Shown: positions 1 to 9,586 of the stretch, piece by piece | How the letters are laid out: each line of letters opens with the position of its first letter | How positions within the stretch are numbered: the stretch's first letter is position 1 | Assembly: GCA_963719135.1 (NCBI GenBank) | Contig: CAVRAZ010000002.1 | Coordinates: 248,001-312,000, forward strand | DNA: 64,000 nt | Source of the DNA: CAVRAZ01 sp963719135 | Lineage (GTDB): Bacteria; Pseudomonadota; Gammaproteobacteria; DSM-19610 | Reading direction: 5' to 3' | Program-made: the position numbers and the translations under genes | The notes under the pieces: model-generated | What the model was told of the DNA's origin: nothing | Database searches by the model: none | Seen by the model: the letters and a program-made list of their open reading frames with translations, nothing else

Positions 1-42
1 CCTCGTCGTCATTCGCGGTTGCTTCGAATTTCGGCGGCTCGC

Positions 43-2616
43 TCAGCGATCCGCCGACAGTTCCTTCAGCCCGTAGAGAATATCCAGCGCCTGGCGCGGC
101 GATAGCCGATCGGGGTCGATCCCTTCCATCGCGTCCACCAGCGGATGATCGGCGGGTTGCCTGAACAGGTCGATCTGTTTCTGATCCGCTGGCGGCGGCG
201 AAGGCGTCTCGCTCTGCCGCTCCAGTTCGCGCAGACGCTTGCGCGCGAGTTCCAGCACGTCTCCGGGAACGCCGGCGAGTGCCGCGACCTGCAGGCCGTA
301 GCTGCGGTCGGCCGGCCCGTCTTTCACTTCGTGCAGGAACACGATGCGGTCGCTGTGTTCGACCGCGTCGAGATGCACGTTGGCGATGCCGTCGTGCCCG
401 GCGCCGAGCGCGGTCAGCTCGAAATAGTGGGTCGCGAACAGCGTCATCGCGCCGATCGCGGCGAGTTTCGTGGCGACCGCCCAGGCCAACGACAGGCCGT
501 CGTAGGTGCTGGTGCCGCGGCCGATCTCGTCCATCAGCACCAAGCTGTCGCGGCCGGCGTTGTTGAGGATGTTCGCGGTCTCGGTCATTTCCACCATAAA
601 GGTCGAACGCCCGCCGGCGAGATCGTCGTTGGCGCCGATGCGCGTGAAGATCCGGTCGACCGGTCCGATTTCGGCGGCTTCGGCGGGTACGAAGCTGCCC
701 ATGTGCGCGAGCAGAACAATCAGCGCGGCCTGGCGCATGTAGGTCGACTTGCCGCCCATGTTCGGGCCGGTGATGATCAGCATGCGCCGCTCCGCATCCA
801 GCGTGACGTCGTTGGGGACGAACGGCTGGCCGGAAACCTGTTCGACTACCGGGTGGCGGCCGGCGCGGATGCGCAGGCCGGGCGTGTCGCTCAACGCCGG
901 CCGCGACCAGTTCAAGGTGCCGGCGCGTTCGCCGAGGGTCACCATGACATCCAGTTCCGCGAGCGCCTCGGAGCAGCGCATCAGGTCGTTCAGGTGACCG
1001 GCCAGTTCGTCGAGCAGTTCGTCGTAGAGCGACTTTTCCCGCGCCAGCGAGCGGCTGCGCGCGCTCAGCACCTTGTCTTCGTGTGCCTTGAGTTCCGGCG
1101 TGACGTAGCGTTCGACACCCTTCAGCGTCTGCCGCCGCTGGTAGTCGTCCGGCACCCTGTCCGCGGCGGTGCGGCTGACCTCGATGTAGTAACCGTGCAC
1201 GCGGTTGTAGCGAATCTTGAGATTGGCGATGCCGCTGCGCTCGCGTTCGCGCACTTCCATGCCGACCAACAGCTCGTCGCCGTGTTCGCTGAGCAGCCGC
1301 AGTTCGTCCAGTTCGGCGTCGTAACCCGTCGCGATCACGCCGCCGTCGCGCAACAGCACCGCCGGCGTCTCGAACAGGGCGCGCTGCAGCAGCGCATGCA
1401 GTTCGGGGAAGTCGCCGATGCCGGCCGACAGGTGGTTCAGCAGCGGATCGTCGACCGTTTTCAACTGATCCTGCAGCGCGGGCAGGGTGTCCAGCGCAGC
1501 GCGCAGCGCGCTGAGGTCGCGCGGGCGCGCCGATTTGAGCGCCACCCGCGAGAGGATGCGCTGCATGTCGGCGATGCCGCGCAACGGCTCGTGCAACGCA
1601 GGGTGAAGCTGGGTTTCCAGCAGCGTGTCGATGCATTGATGGCGTTCGCCGAGAACCCCGGCATCGCGCAGCGGGCGGTTCAGCCAGCGCCGCATCAGGC
1701 GGGCGCCCATCGCCGTGGCGCAATGGTCGAGCACGCCGGCCAGGCTGTGTTCGCGCCGCCCCGACTGCGCCTGTTCCAGCTCCAGGTTGCGGCGCGTCGC
1801 GGCGTCGATGATGACGCTGTCCTCGTGGCGTTCCACTTTGAGCCCGGTCAGGTGCGGCAGGGACGCACGCTGGGTGTCCTTCACGTATTGCAGCAGCGCG
1901 CCGGCGGCGCCGACGGCAACGCGCATGTCCTGGCAGCCAAAGCCCTCCAGGTCGCGCGTTCCGAACTGCGCGGTCAACTGGCGCGACGCGCTGCCCGTGT
2001 CGAAATGCCAGGGGGCCAGTTTGCGCACGCCCTGGCGGTTACCGACCAGTTCGAGCAGCGGTGCCTGTTCCGGCACCAGCAGTTCGGCCGGCTGCAGGCG
2101 CTCCAGTTCGCTCGCAAGCGTTTCGCCGCCGGCAAATTCCTGGACCACGAAGCGTCCCGACGACAGCTCCAGGGCGGCCAGCCCGAAATAGCCGTCCTGG
2201 TCCTGGGCGACGGCGGCCAGCAGATTCTCGCGGCGCTCCTGGAGCAGTGCGTCGTCGGTCAGCGTGCCCGGCGTGACGATGCGGACCACCTGGCGCTCCA
2301 CCGGGCCCTTGGAGGCCGCCGGATCGCCTATCTGTTCGCAGATGGCCACCGCTTCGCCCTGTTTGACCAGGCGCGCCAGGTACTGGTCGACGGCGTGGTA
2401 AGGCACGCCGGCCATCGGAATCGGTTCGCCGGCCGACTGGCCGCGCGTGGTCAGCGTGATGTCCAGCAGGCGCGCGGCGCGGCGGGCGTCGTCGAAAAAG
2501 AGTTCGTAGAAATCACCCATACGGTAAAACACCAGAATATCAGGGTGTTGAGCCTTGATGCTCAGATATTGCTGCATCATGGGTGTGTGATGCTTTTGAT
2601 TCAGGACGGCGGACAT
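43..2616 (-). CDS. mutS: DNA mismatch repair ATPase MutS
   Basis: Recognises base mismatches and small loops and recruits MutL to start strand-directed repair. The 857-aa product is close to the usual ~855 aa. The mismatch-reading Phe-x-Glu motif is F36-Y37-E38 (GDFYELF). The C-terminal ATPase has Walker A (GPNMGGKST) and the Walker B/signature stretch LMDEIGRGTST. The frame is open 32 codons further upstream, but homology begins at MSAVLNQKHHTP, so ATG at 2616 was chosen. It diverges from pncC across about 100 bp. Confidence 0.96.
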   Translation of the reverse strand: MSAVLNQKHHTPMMQQYLSIKAQHPDILVFYRMGDFYELFFDDARRAARLLDITLTTRGQSAGEPIPMAGVPYHAVDQYLARLVKQGEAVAICEQIGDPAASKGPVERQVVRIVTPGTLTDDALLQERRENLLAAVAQDQDGYFGLAALELSSGRFVVQEFAGGETLASELERLQPAELLVPEQAPLLELVGNRQGVRKLAPWHFDTGSASRQLTAQFGTRDLEGFGCQDMRVAVGAAGALLQYVKDTQRASLPHLTGLKVERHEDSVIIDAATRRNLELEQAQSGRREHSLAGVLDHCATAMGARLMRRWLNRPLRDAGVLGERHQCIDTLLETQLHPALHEPLRGIADMQRILSRVALKSARPRDLSALRAALDTLPALQDQLKTVDDPLLNHLSAGIGDFPELHALLQRALFETPAVLLRDGGVIATGYDAELDELRLLSEHGDELLVGMEVRERERSGIANLKIRYNRVHGYYIEVSRTAADRVPDDYQRRQTLKGVERYVTPELKAHEDKVLSARSRSLAREKSLYDELLDELAGHLNDLMRCSEALAELDVMVTLGERAGTLNWSRPALSDTPGLRIRAGRHPVVEQVSGQPFVPNDVTLDAERRMLIITGPNMGGKSTYMRQAALIVLLAHMGSFVPAEAAEIGPVDRIFTRIGANDDLAGGRSTFMVEMTETANILNNAGRDSLVLMDEIGRGTSTYDGLSLAWAVATKLAAIGAMTLFATHYFELTALGAGHDGIANVHLDAVEHSDRIVFLHEVKDGPADRSYGLQVAALAGVPGDVLELARKRLRELERQSETPSPPPADQKQIDLFRQPADHPLVDAMEGIDPDRLSPRQALDILYGLKELSADR

Positions 2617-2717
2617 GGGCGGCAGTCTAGCCGAATCTCGGGTTGCGCTACAGCTTGCGTAGCCCGGCGTGCTCTGATACTTAGCCTTGACATGACGATT
2701 CGTTATACGCACAACGC

Positions 2718-3209
2718 ATGTCCCGCGATCTGGAAACGCTGAGCCAGGCGCTGGGGCGCCGGCTGGCGCAACGCGGCGAACTGTTGGCGGTCGCCGAGTC
2801 GTGCACCGGGGGCTGGGTTGCCAAAGTCTGCACGGACATCGCCGGCAGTTCGGCCTGGTTCGACCGCGGTTTCGTCACCTACAGCAACGCGGCCAAGCGG
2901 GCGATGCTGGGCGTACCGGCGGAAACGCTGGAGGCGCACGGTGCGGTCAGCGAACAGACCGTGGTGGCGATGGCGCGCGGCGCGCTGGCCAACAGCGACG
3001 CCGCCTGGACTCTTGCTATCAGCGGCATCGCCGGGCCCGACGGCGGCACTCGCGAAAAACCGGTCGGGACCGTCTGGTTCGCCTGGGCTGGTGCGGACGG
3101 CTGGCTGCTGAGCGAACTCAAATGTTTCACCGGCGACCGGGCTGCGGTGCGCCGCCAATCGGTCGCCCACGCGCTCTTGGTCTTGCTGCACCGGCTGGAG
3201 CGGGTCTGA
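2718..3209 (+). CDS. pncC: Nicotinamide-nucleotide amidase PncC (CinA C-terminal domain)
   Basis: Deamidates nicotinamide mononucleotide to nicotinate mononucleotide in the pyridine nucleotide cycle. The 163-aa product is the stand-alone CinA C-terminal domain, with the family motifs AESCTGGW near residue 28 and SGIAGPDGGT near residue 100. The N-terminal molybdopterin-binding-like half of full CinA is absent, which is normal for proteobacterial PncC. It ends 3 bp before thpR and lies upstream of recA, a common arrangement in gammaproteobacteria. Confidence 0.93.
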   Translation: MSRDLETLSQALGRRLAQRGELLAVAESCTGGWVAKVCTDIAGSSAWFDRGFVTYSNAAKRAMLGVPAETLEAHGAVSEQTVVAMARGALANSDAAWTLAISGIAGPDGGTREKPVGTVWFAWAGADGWLLSELKCFTGDRAAVRRQSVAHALLVLLHRLERV

Positions 3210-3212
3210 GGC

Positions 3213-3731
3213 TTGGACACGGACGGTTCGCAACGTCTGTTCTTCGCACTCTGGCCGGACGCCGAGGTGCGCGCGGCGCTGGCCGAGCTGGCCGGCCGCC
3301 TTTCCGAGCACCCCGTCAAGAAGGCCAATCTGCATCTGACGCTGGCTTTCCTGGGGTCGCGAACGCCGGACGAGCGGGCGTGTGTCGAGCAGGCCGCCGG
3401 CACGCTGAGCGCCGCGGCCTTCCGCCTCTCGTTCGATTACGTGGACGCGTTTCCGCGACCCCGGCTGCAATGGGTGGGTATGCAGCATTGCCCGGAGGCA
3501 CTGACGCATCTGGCCGGTGACCTGTGGGATGTGTTGGTGCCCTGCGGAGTACGCCGGGAGGAGCGCCCGTTCGTGCCGCATGTGACATTGGCAAGGAGTA
3601 CAAAACAACATGTATTTCAAATTCTTGAGAAACCTATTGAATGGGATGTCGAGGACTTGGTATTGGCGGATTCCCGGCAGGAGGATACGGGTGCGCACTA
3701 CGAAATTATTTCTCGCTGGCCGCTTGGGTAA
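3213..3731 (+). CDS. thpR: RNA 2',3'-cyclic phosphodiesterase (2H family)
   Basis: Opens 2',3'-cyclic phosphate ends on RNA. The 172-aa product has both catalytic His-x-Thr motifs of the 2H superfamily: HLTLAF near residue 41 and HVTLAR near residue 126. No ATG precedes the first motif, so TTG at 3213, three bases after the pncC stop, is the only sensible start. It probably shares the pncC transcript. The older family name is LigT. Confidence 0.9.
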   Translation: MDTDGSQRLFFALWPDAEVRAALAELAGRLSEHPVKKANLHLTLAFLGSRTPDERACVEQAAGTLSAAAFRLSFDYVDAFPRPRLQWVGMQHCPEALTHLAGDLWDVLVPCGVRREERPFVPHVTLARSTKQHVFQILEKPIEWDVEDLVLADSRQEDTGAHYEIISRWPLG

Positions 3732-3774
3732 TCGGTCCGGATGTGTATAATAACTACTGGTTATATTTCCAGTA
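3724..3774 (+). promoter_or_regulatory. recA promoter with LexA (SOS) box
   Basis: A -35-like TTGGGT (3724-3729) and a perfect -10 TATAAT (3746-3751) are spaced by 16 bp. Right after the -10 lies TACTGGTTATATTTCCAGTA (3755-3774). This fits the LexA consensus CTG-N10-CAG and its TA flanks are symmetric. A repressor bound over the start point would give SOS control of recA. The sigma70 and LexA assignments are inferred from the pattern. Confidence 0.8.
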
Positions 3775-3803
3775 GTCCACAGAAACGATACCGGAGGAGT
3801 TCT

Positions 3804-4847
3804 ATGGATGACAACAAACGCAAGGCGTTGAGCGCGGCGCTGGGTCAGATCGAAAAGCAGTTCGGCAAGGGCGCGGTCATGCGCATGGGCGACGTCGGGG
3901 CGGCCCGCGAAGTCGATGTGGTGTCCACCGGATCGCTGGGCCTGGACATTGCGTTAGGTGTCGGCGGATTGCCGCGCGGCCGGGTCGTCGAGATCTATGG
4001 CCCGGAATCCTCCGGCAAGACCACGCTGACCCTGCAGGCTATCGCCGAAGTACAGAAGAACGGCGGCACCGCCGCATTCGTGGACGCGGAACACGCGCTG
4101 GACCCGGTCTACGCCGAAAAGCTGGGTGTCAAGGTGGACGACCTGCTGGTGTCGCAGCCCGACACCGGCGAGCAGGCGCTGGAGATCACCGACATGCTGG
4201 TGCGGTCCGGCGCCGTGGACGTGGTGGTCATCGACTCGGTCGCGGCGCTGACGCCCAAGGCCGAGATCGAGGGCGAGATGGGCGATTCGCACATGGGTCT
4301 GCACGCCCGTCTGATGTCCCAGGCGCTGCGCAAGTTGACCGCCAACATCAAACGGTCCAATACGCTGGTCATTTTCATCAACCAGATCCGCATGAAGATC
4401 GGCGTCATGTTCGGCAACCCGGAAACCACCACCGGCGGCAATGCACTGAAATTTTACGCGTCAGTGCGCCTCGACATCCGCCGGATCGGCGCGATCAAGA
4501 AGGGCGATGAGGTCATCGGCAGCGAAACCCGCGTCAAGGTCGTGAAAAACAAGATGGCGCCGCCCTTCAAGCAGGCGGAGTTCGAAATCCTGTACGGCGA
4601 GGGCATCTCCCGTGAGGGCGAACTGATCGATCTGGGCGTCAAGCAGGGCGTGGTGGACAAGGCGGGCGCCTGGTACAGCTTCAAGGGCGACCGCATCGGT
4701 CAGGGCAAGGACAACGTACGCGCTTTCCTCAAGGACAACCCGGCCGTCGCCAAAGAGATCGAAACCCTGTTGCGCACCCAGCTTTTGAACATGCCGCCAG
4801 CGGCTGCGGTCGAGACCGATGACAGCGAAGCGCTCGAAGAGGCCTGA
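3804..4847 (+). CDS. recA: Recombinase RecA
   Basis: Forms filaments on single-stranded DNA for homologous recombination and triggers LexA self-cleavage. The 347-aa product has normal length, Walker A GPESSGKTT (residues 66-74) and the conserved core INQIRMKIGVMFGNPETTTGG. The frame opens 21 codons upstream, but GGAGGAG at 3793-3799 and homology both select ATG at 3804. The acidic C-terminal tail (DDSEALEEA) that moderates activity is present. recX overlaps its 3' end. Confidence 0.98.
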   Translation: MDDNKRKALSAALGQIEKQFGKGAVMRMGDVGAAREVDVVSTGSLGLDIALGVGGLPRGRVVEIYGPESSGKTTLTLQAIAEVQKNGGTAAFVDAEHALDPVYAEKLGVKVDDLLVSQPDTGEQALEITDMLVRSGAVDVVVIDSVAALTPKAEIEGEMGDSHMGLHARLMSQALRKLTANIKRSNTLVIFINQIRMKIGVMFGNPETTTGGNALKFYASVRLDIRRIGAIKKGDEVIGSETRVKVVKNKMAPPFKQAEFEILYGEGISREGELIDLGVKQGVVDKAGAWYSFKGDRIGQGKDNVRAFLKDNPAVAKEIETLLRTQLLNMPPAAAVETDDSEALEEA

Positions 4848-5295
4848 GACCGGCGGAGAACCCGACGAATTCGGGCCGGCGTATGCACGCGCACTGAACC
4901 TGGTTGCCTGGCGCGAACACAGCGCTCAGGAACTGCGCGCCAAACTCGTGAGACGGGGGATTTCGTCGACCCTGACGGACGCGGTGGTGGAAGGACTGGT
5001 CGAGAACGGCCTGCTGAATGAAAGCCGTTTCGTCGAGTGTTTCGTGCAAAGCCGCGTCGAGCGCGGTTACGGACCGCTGAAGATCAATGCGGAGTTGCAG
5101 GCTCGGGGTATCCAGGACGGCCTGCCGGCGCAGTCGATCGACTGGGTCGCGCTGGCGCAGGGGGCGCGGGTCAGGCGGTTCGGCGCGGAACATCCGCGCG
5201 ACTACCGCGAGCGCGCGCGCCAGATGCGGTTTCTGCAACAGCGCGGGTTCGACGGCAACCAGATCAGCGCCGTCTTCAAGGGAATCGATGACTGA
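4819..5295 (+). CDS. recX: Regulatory protein RecX
   Basis: Limits RecA filament growth and recombinase activity. The 158-aa product has the helical-repeat RecX pattern, including AWREHSAQELRAKL near residue 30, NESRFVECFVQSR and RARQMRFLQQRGF near the C-terminus. It starts 29 bp inside recA in another frame, so translation is probably coupled. It shares the recA SOS promoter, and no other promoter is evident. Confidence 0.93.
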   Translation: MTAKRSKRPETGGEPDEFGPAYARALNLVAWREHSAQELRAKLVRRGISSTLTDAVVEGLVENGLLNESRFVECFVQSRVERGYGPLKINAELQARGIQDGLPAQSIDWVALAQGARVRRFGAEHPRDYRERARQMRFLQQRGFDGNQISAVFKGIDD

Positions 5296-5401
5296 GGGCG
5301 GCGGTCCCCCTCGTCGTATCGAACAAAAACCATGATTTGCCGCGCGGATTCGGATGGGCGGCGATTGTATTGACCGTCCCGAATCCTGTACCTTTCCACT
5401 T

Positions 5402-8023
5402 ATGAAGAGCGCAGATATTCGTCAGTCGTTCCTGAATTTTTTCCAGATGCACGGGCACGCGGTCGTGCCCTCCAGTCCGCTGGTGCCGGCCAATGATCCG
5501 ACGCTGCTGTTCACCAATGCGGGGATGGTTCAGTTCAAGGAAGTCTTTCTTGGCAAGGAGAAGCGACCCTATGCGCGCGCCGCGAGCAGCCAGCGCTGCG
5601 TGCGCGCCGGTGGCAAGCACAACGATCTCGAAAATGTCGGGTACACGGCGCGCCACCACACCTTTTTCGAGATGCTCGGCAACTTCAGCTTCGGCGACTA
5701 TTTCAAACGCGAAGCGATCGGATTTGCCTGGGAGTACCTGACGCAGGTGATCAAACTGCCGCCGGAGCGGTTGTGGGTGACCGTATTCGACGAAGACGAC
5801 GAGGCCGCCGACATCTGGCTGAACGAAATCCGCGTCGATCCCGCCCGATTTTCGCGCATCGGCGCCAACGACAATTTCTGGTCGATGGGTAATACCGGCC
5901 CCTGCGGTCCCTGTTCCGAGATCTTCTACGATCACGGCCCGTCGGTCGAAGGTGGGCCGCCGGGATCCCCGGACGCCGACGGCGACCGGTATATCGAAAT
6001 CTGGAACCTGGTGTTCATGCAATACGACCGGGACGCCCAGGGCAGACTGCATCCGCTGCCGCGCCCGTCCGTCGATACGGGTATGGGGCTGGAGCGGCTC
6101 GCCGCGGTCCTGCAGGGCGTGCACAGCAACTATGAAATCGATGTGTTCAGGAACCTGATCCAGGCTGCGGCCGAACTGACGGGAACGCCGGACCGTGAAA
6201 ACAAGTCGCTGCGCGTGATCGCCGACCATATCCGCGCCTGTGCGTTTCTGATCACCGACGGCGTGATCCCCGCGAACGAAGGGCGCGGGTATGTGTTGCG
6301 GCGCATCGTCCGGCGCGCCATCCGCCACGGCCACAAACTGGGTGTGCGCGACAGCTTCTTTCACAAACTGGTCGGACCGCTGGTCAAGGAAATGGGCGGC
6401 GCCTACCCGGAGCTGAGCAAGGCGCGGCCGCAGGTCGAACGCGTTCTTGAACAGGAGGAGCAGCGGTTCGCCGAGACGCTCGACAACGGCATGCGCGTGC
6501 TCGAGGACGCCATCGCCGGCCTCCGGGGTACCGAGATTCCCGGTGCGACCCTCTTCAAGCTGTATGACACCTATGGTTTTCCGCTTGACCTGACCGCCGA
6601 CATCGCCCGGGAGCACAATCTGACGGTCGACGTGACCGGTTTCGATACGGCGATGGAGGGGCAGCGGCAGCGGGCGCGGGCGGCAAGCTCGTTCAAATCG
6701 GTCGAGACCGGCGACATTTCCATCGAAGGGGAGTGCCGTTTCATCGGCTACGAGTTGGCTGAAGGCGTCGGGACGATCCGGCAACTCACCGACGGCGCGA
6801 CGCTGGCCAGGACCGAGGCGCTGCGGGCGGGTGATATCGGCAGCGTGGTGCTGAACGCCACGCCGTTCTACGCGGAGTCCGGCGGGCAGGTCGGCGATAC
6901 GGGTCGGCTGGTCAAGGCCGACGGCTCGGTCTTCGAAGTGCAGGATACAGTCAAGGTCGGCGATCAGCATGTCCACAAAGGACTGGTCAAGGCGGGGCGC
7001 TTCGAAGTCAACGACCGCGTGGAAGCCCGTATCGATGCGCATCGTCGCGATGCCACGCGGCTCAACCACTCGGCGACCCATCTGTTGCACGCGGCGCTGC
7101 GCAAGGTGCTGGGTGAACATGTCCAGCAAAAAGGTTCGCTGGTCGATGCCGAACGGCTGCGCTTCGACTTTTCGCACCTCGAGCCGGTTAAAGCGGACGA
7201 GCTGGCGCGCATCGAGCGCATGGTCAACGCGCAGATTCGGGCCAACGCCGACGTGCATACGCGCGTCATGCCGATCGATCAGGCGATGCAGGCGGGCGCG
7301 ACGGCCCTGTTCGGCGAGAAATACGGTGACGAGGTGCGGGTGCTGTCCATCGGTGATTTTTCGGTCGAGCTGTGCGGCGGGACCCACGCCCGGCGCGCCG
7401 GTGATATCGGTCTGTTCAAGATTGTTTCAGAGTCGGGTATCGCCTCCGGCGTGCGCCGCATCGAGGCTGTTACGGGCGAAGGTGCGCTGGATTACATCGC
7501 CGATACCGAGCGCAAACTGGCGGCGGTTGCGGAACTGGTGCGCGGCGCGCGCGAGGAGACGCCTGCCAGGGTCGAGCAACTGGTCGAACGTTCACGCAAA
7601 CTGGAAAAGGAACTGGAAACGCTCAAGGCGCAAATCGCCACCAGCCAGGGTGATGATCTGGTCGATCGCGCAGTGGATGTCGAGGGCATCAAAGTCGTCG
7701 TCGCGCGCCTGGACGGCGCCGATACCAGGACGCTACGCGACACGGTCGACCGGCTGAAGAACAAGCTGGGTGCGGCGGTTGTGGTACTGGGTGCGGTCGC
7801 GGACGGCAAGGTGATCCTGATCGCCGGTGTCAGCAAGGCGGAGACCGCACGCGTCAAGGCAGGCGATCTCGCCAATCACGTTGCCGGCCAAGTCGGTGGC
7901 CGGGGCGGCGGACGACCGGACATGGCTCAGGCCGGCGGCAGCCAGCCGACCAATCTGGATGCGGCGCTTGCTTCGGTCGAGTCCTGGGTACGCCAACAAC
8001 TCGTGCACAGCCAGTCGGCTTGA
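5402..8023 (+). CDS. alaS: Alanyl-tRNA synthetase
   Basis: Charges tRNA-Ala and edits mischarged Ser and Gly. The 873-aa product has the full class II layout: catalytic core from FTNAGM and RCVRAGGKHNDLENVG, the editing domain with the zinc-site motif HSATHLLHAAL near residue 560 and CGGTHARR near residue 660, and the C-terminal DHHA1-type glycine-rich tail. The start was set at MKSADIRQSF because AlaS homologues begin there; the open frame extends 16 codons further up. No strong Shine-Dalgarno is visible. Confidence 0.97.
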   Translation: MKSADIRQSFLNFFQMHGHAVVPSSPLVPANDPTLLFTNAGMVQFKEVFLGKEKRPYARAASSQRCVRAGGKHNDLENVGYTARHHTFFEMLGNFSFGDYFKREAIGFAWEYLTQVIKLPPERLWVTVFDEDDEAADIWLNEIRVDPARFSRIGANDNFWSMGNTGPCGPCSEIFYDHGPSVEGGPPGSPDADGDRYIEIWNLVFMQYDRDAQGRLHPLPRPSVDTGMGLERLAAVLQGVHSNYEIDVFRNLIQAAAELTGTPDRENKSLRVIADHIRACAFLITDGVIPANEGRGYVLRRIVRRAIRHGHKLGVRDSFFHKLVGPLVKEMGGAYPELSKARPQVERVLEQEEQRFAETLDNGMRVLEDAIAGLRGTEIPGATLFKLYDTYGFPLDLTADIAREHNLTVDVTGFDTAMEGQRQRARAASSFKSVETGDISIEGECRFIGYELAEGVGTIRQLTDGATLARTEALRAGDIGSVVLNATPFYAESGGQVGDTGRLVKADGSVFEVQDTVKVGDQHVHKGLVKAGRFEVNDRVEARIDAHRRDATRLNHSATHLLHAALRKVLGEHVQQKGSLVDAERLRFDFSHLEPVKADELARIERMVNAQIRANADVHTRVMPIDQAMQAGATALFGEKYGDEVRVLSIGDFSVELCGGTHARRAGDIGLFKIVSESGIASGVRRIEAVTGEGALDYIADTERKLAAVAELVRGAREETPARVEQLVERSRKLEKELETLKAQIATSQGDDLVDRAVDVEGIKVVVARLDGADTRTLRDTVDRLKNKLGAAVVVLGAVADGKVILIAGVSKAETARVKAGDLANHVAGQVGGRGGGRPDMAQAGGSQPTNLDAALASVESWVRQQLVHSQSA

Positions 8024-8059
8024 GGGACTTGTTTAGAATCAATCCAGCGACAATCGACG

Positions 8060-8096
8060 AAAATAGGCCCCGACCCATTTTCAGCGGGGGTATTTT
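8060..8096 (+). terminator. Possible intrinsic terminator after alaS
   Basis: An interrupted stem, AAAATA-GG-CCCCG pairing with CGGGG-G-TATTTT across a 12-nt loop, lies 37 bp past the alaS stop. The downstream T-tract is short, so it may be a weak terminator or attenuator ahead of lysC. Confidence 0.45.
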
Positions 8097-8166
8097 GTAG
8101 TTTAATTCGCATCTTTCGCTTTCTGTTAACGGCTAACTGCGCGGCGCGGCCCTTTCCAACCTTCCC

Positions 8167-9393
8167 ATGGCGTTGATAGTCCAGAAGTACGGCGGTACGT
8201 CAGTGGGTACGCCTGAACGCATCCTGGCGGTTGCCGAAAAGATCGCTCATTATAGCGCGCATGGCATGCAGCTAGTCGTGGTGGTGTCTGCGATGAGCGG
8301 CGAGACCGACCGCCTGATCGGACTGGCCAATGCGGTGGCGCCTAAGGCAGTACCGCGTGAACTTGACGTGCTACTCGCGACCGGCGAACAGGCGACGATC
8401 GCGCTTTTGGCAATGGCCCTTGAAAATCGCGGCGTTGCGGCACGTTCCTATACCGGAAGTCAAGTTCATATCCTGACCGATAGTGCGCATAACAAGGCGC
8501 GCATACAGGATATCAGCGACGCACGGGTCCGGTCTGACCTGAACGCCGGTCGCGTGGTAGTGGTCGCGGGTTTTCAGGGCGTCGACGAACTCGGCAATAT
8601 CACGACTCTGGGCCGCGGCGGATCTGATACGACGGCGGTCGCGCTGGCGGCCGCGTTGAAAGCGGACGAATGTCAGATCTTTACTGATGTCGACGGCGTC
8701 TACACCACCGACCCGCGGGTGGTGCCGGAGGCCAGAAGATTGGATCGCATTACCTTCGAGGAGATGCTGGAAATGGCGAGCCTCGGGTCGAAGGTGCTGC
8801 AGATTCGCTCGGTTGAGTTCGCCGGGAAGTATAATGTCCCGTTACGCGTGCTTTCTTCGTTCAAGGAGGGGAAGGGGACACTCATTACATACGAGGAAGA
8901 AAGCATGGAGCAGGCGCTTATATCCGGCATCGCATTCAATCGCGACGAAGCCAAGCTGACCGTCCTCGGGGTGCCTGACCAACCCGGCGTAGCGCACCTG
9001 ATCCTGGGCCCGATCGCCGAGGCGAATATTGAGGTCGATATGATCGTCCAGAATATAGCACCCGACGGAGCGACCACGGATTTTACGTTCACGGTAAACC
9101 GTAACGATTACACGAAGGCGATGGATATTCTGCAAAACGTCGCCAAGGGAATGAAAGCCAGGGAAGTTTCGGGTGATCCCCGAATCGTAAAGATCTCGCT
9201 GGTCGGGGTGGGGATGCGTTCCCATGCCGGGATCGCCTCCAGGATGTTCGAGGCGCTGGCCAAGGAGGGCATCAATATAAGGATGATATCGACATCGGAA
9301 ATCAAGATATCTGTTGTGGTTGATGAGAAGTATCTCGAGCTGGGCGTCCGCGCGTTGCACGAGGCCTTCAATCTGGAGATGGAGGCAATCTAA
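8167..9393 (+). CDS. lysC: Aspartate kinase
   Basis: Phosphorylates aspartate, the first step to lysine, threonine, methionine and diaminopimelate. The 408-aa monofunctional enzyme has the kinase signature KYGGTSVG at residues 7-14 and the nucleotide-site region TTLGRGGSDTTAVALAAAL. Tandem ACT domains occupy roughly residues 265-408 and imply feedback inhibition by end-product amino acids. Its place between alaS and csrA is conserved in many gammaproteobacteria. Confidence 0.95.
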   Translation: MALIVQKYGGTSVGTPERILAVAEKIAHYSAHGMQLVVVVSAMSGETDRLIGLANAVAPKAVPRELDVLLATGEQATIALLAMALENRGVAARSYTGSQVHILTDSAHNKARIQDISDARVRSDLNAGRVVVVAGFQGVDELGNITTLGRGGSDTTAVALAAALKADECQIFTDVDGVYTTDPRVVPEARRLDRITFEEMLEMASLGSKVLQIRSVEFAGKYNVPLRVLSSFKEGKGTLITYEEESMEQALISGIAFNRDEAKLTVLGVPDQPGVAHLILGPIAEANIEVDMIVQNIAPDGATTDFTFTVNRNDYTKAMDILQNVAKGMKAREVSGDPRIVKISLVGVGMRSHAGIASRMFEALAKEGINIRMISTSEIKISVVVDEKYLELGVRALHEAFNLEMEAI

Positions 9394-9412
9394 TAAGGTT
9401 GTCTTATCTTGC

Positions 9413-9489
9413 TGAAACTATTGCGATATATGGAATAGAAACAAAGTGCTTTCCTAAGGAAAGTGAACGTTTCTTCAGCTATAGTTTCA
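9413..9489 (+). promoter_or_regulatory. Nested inverted repeats upstream of csrA
   Basis: An outer perfect repeat TGAAACTAT (9413-9421) / ATAGTTTCA (9481-9489) encloses the palindrome CTTTCCTAAGGAAAG (9449-9463). They lie in the lysC-csrA gap, about 100 bp before csrA. They could be operator sites or a structured leader; no function is assigned. Confidence 0.4.
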
Positions 9490-9586
9490 AAATAGGGTGC
9501 CGAAACACTGGATATCTGTGGTGACCTTGTGTTCTTGTCGGTCGTGTATCGCGGCCGAGAAAAGGACGTATTAGGAGAAATAACGA

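Noticed and set aside
145..2742. 865-codon open frame opposite mutS
   Set aside because: It mirrors the MutS coding frame in GC-rich DNA; it has no family motifs and MutS is certain.
5276..7387. 703-codon open frame opposite alaS
   Set aside because: Antisense shadow of a certain gene, without recognisable domains or a ribosome-binding site.
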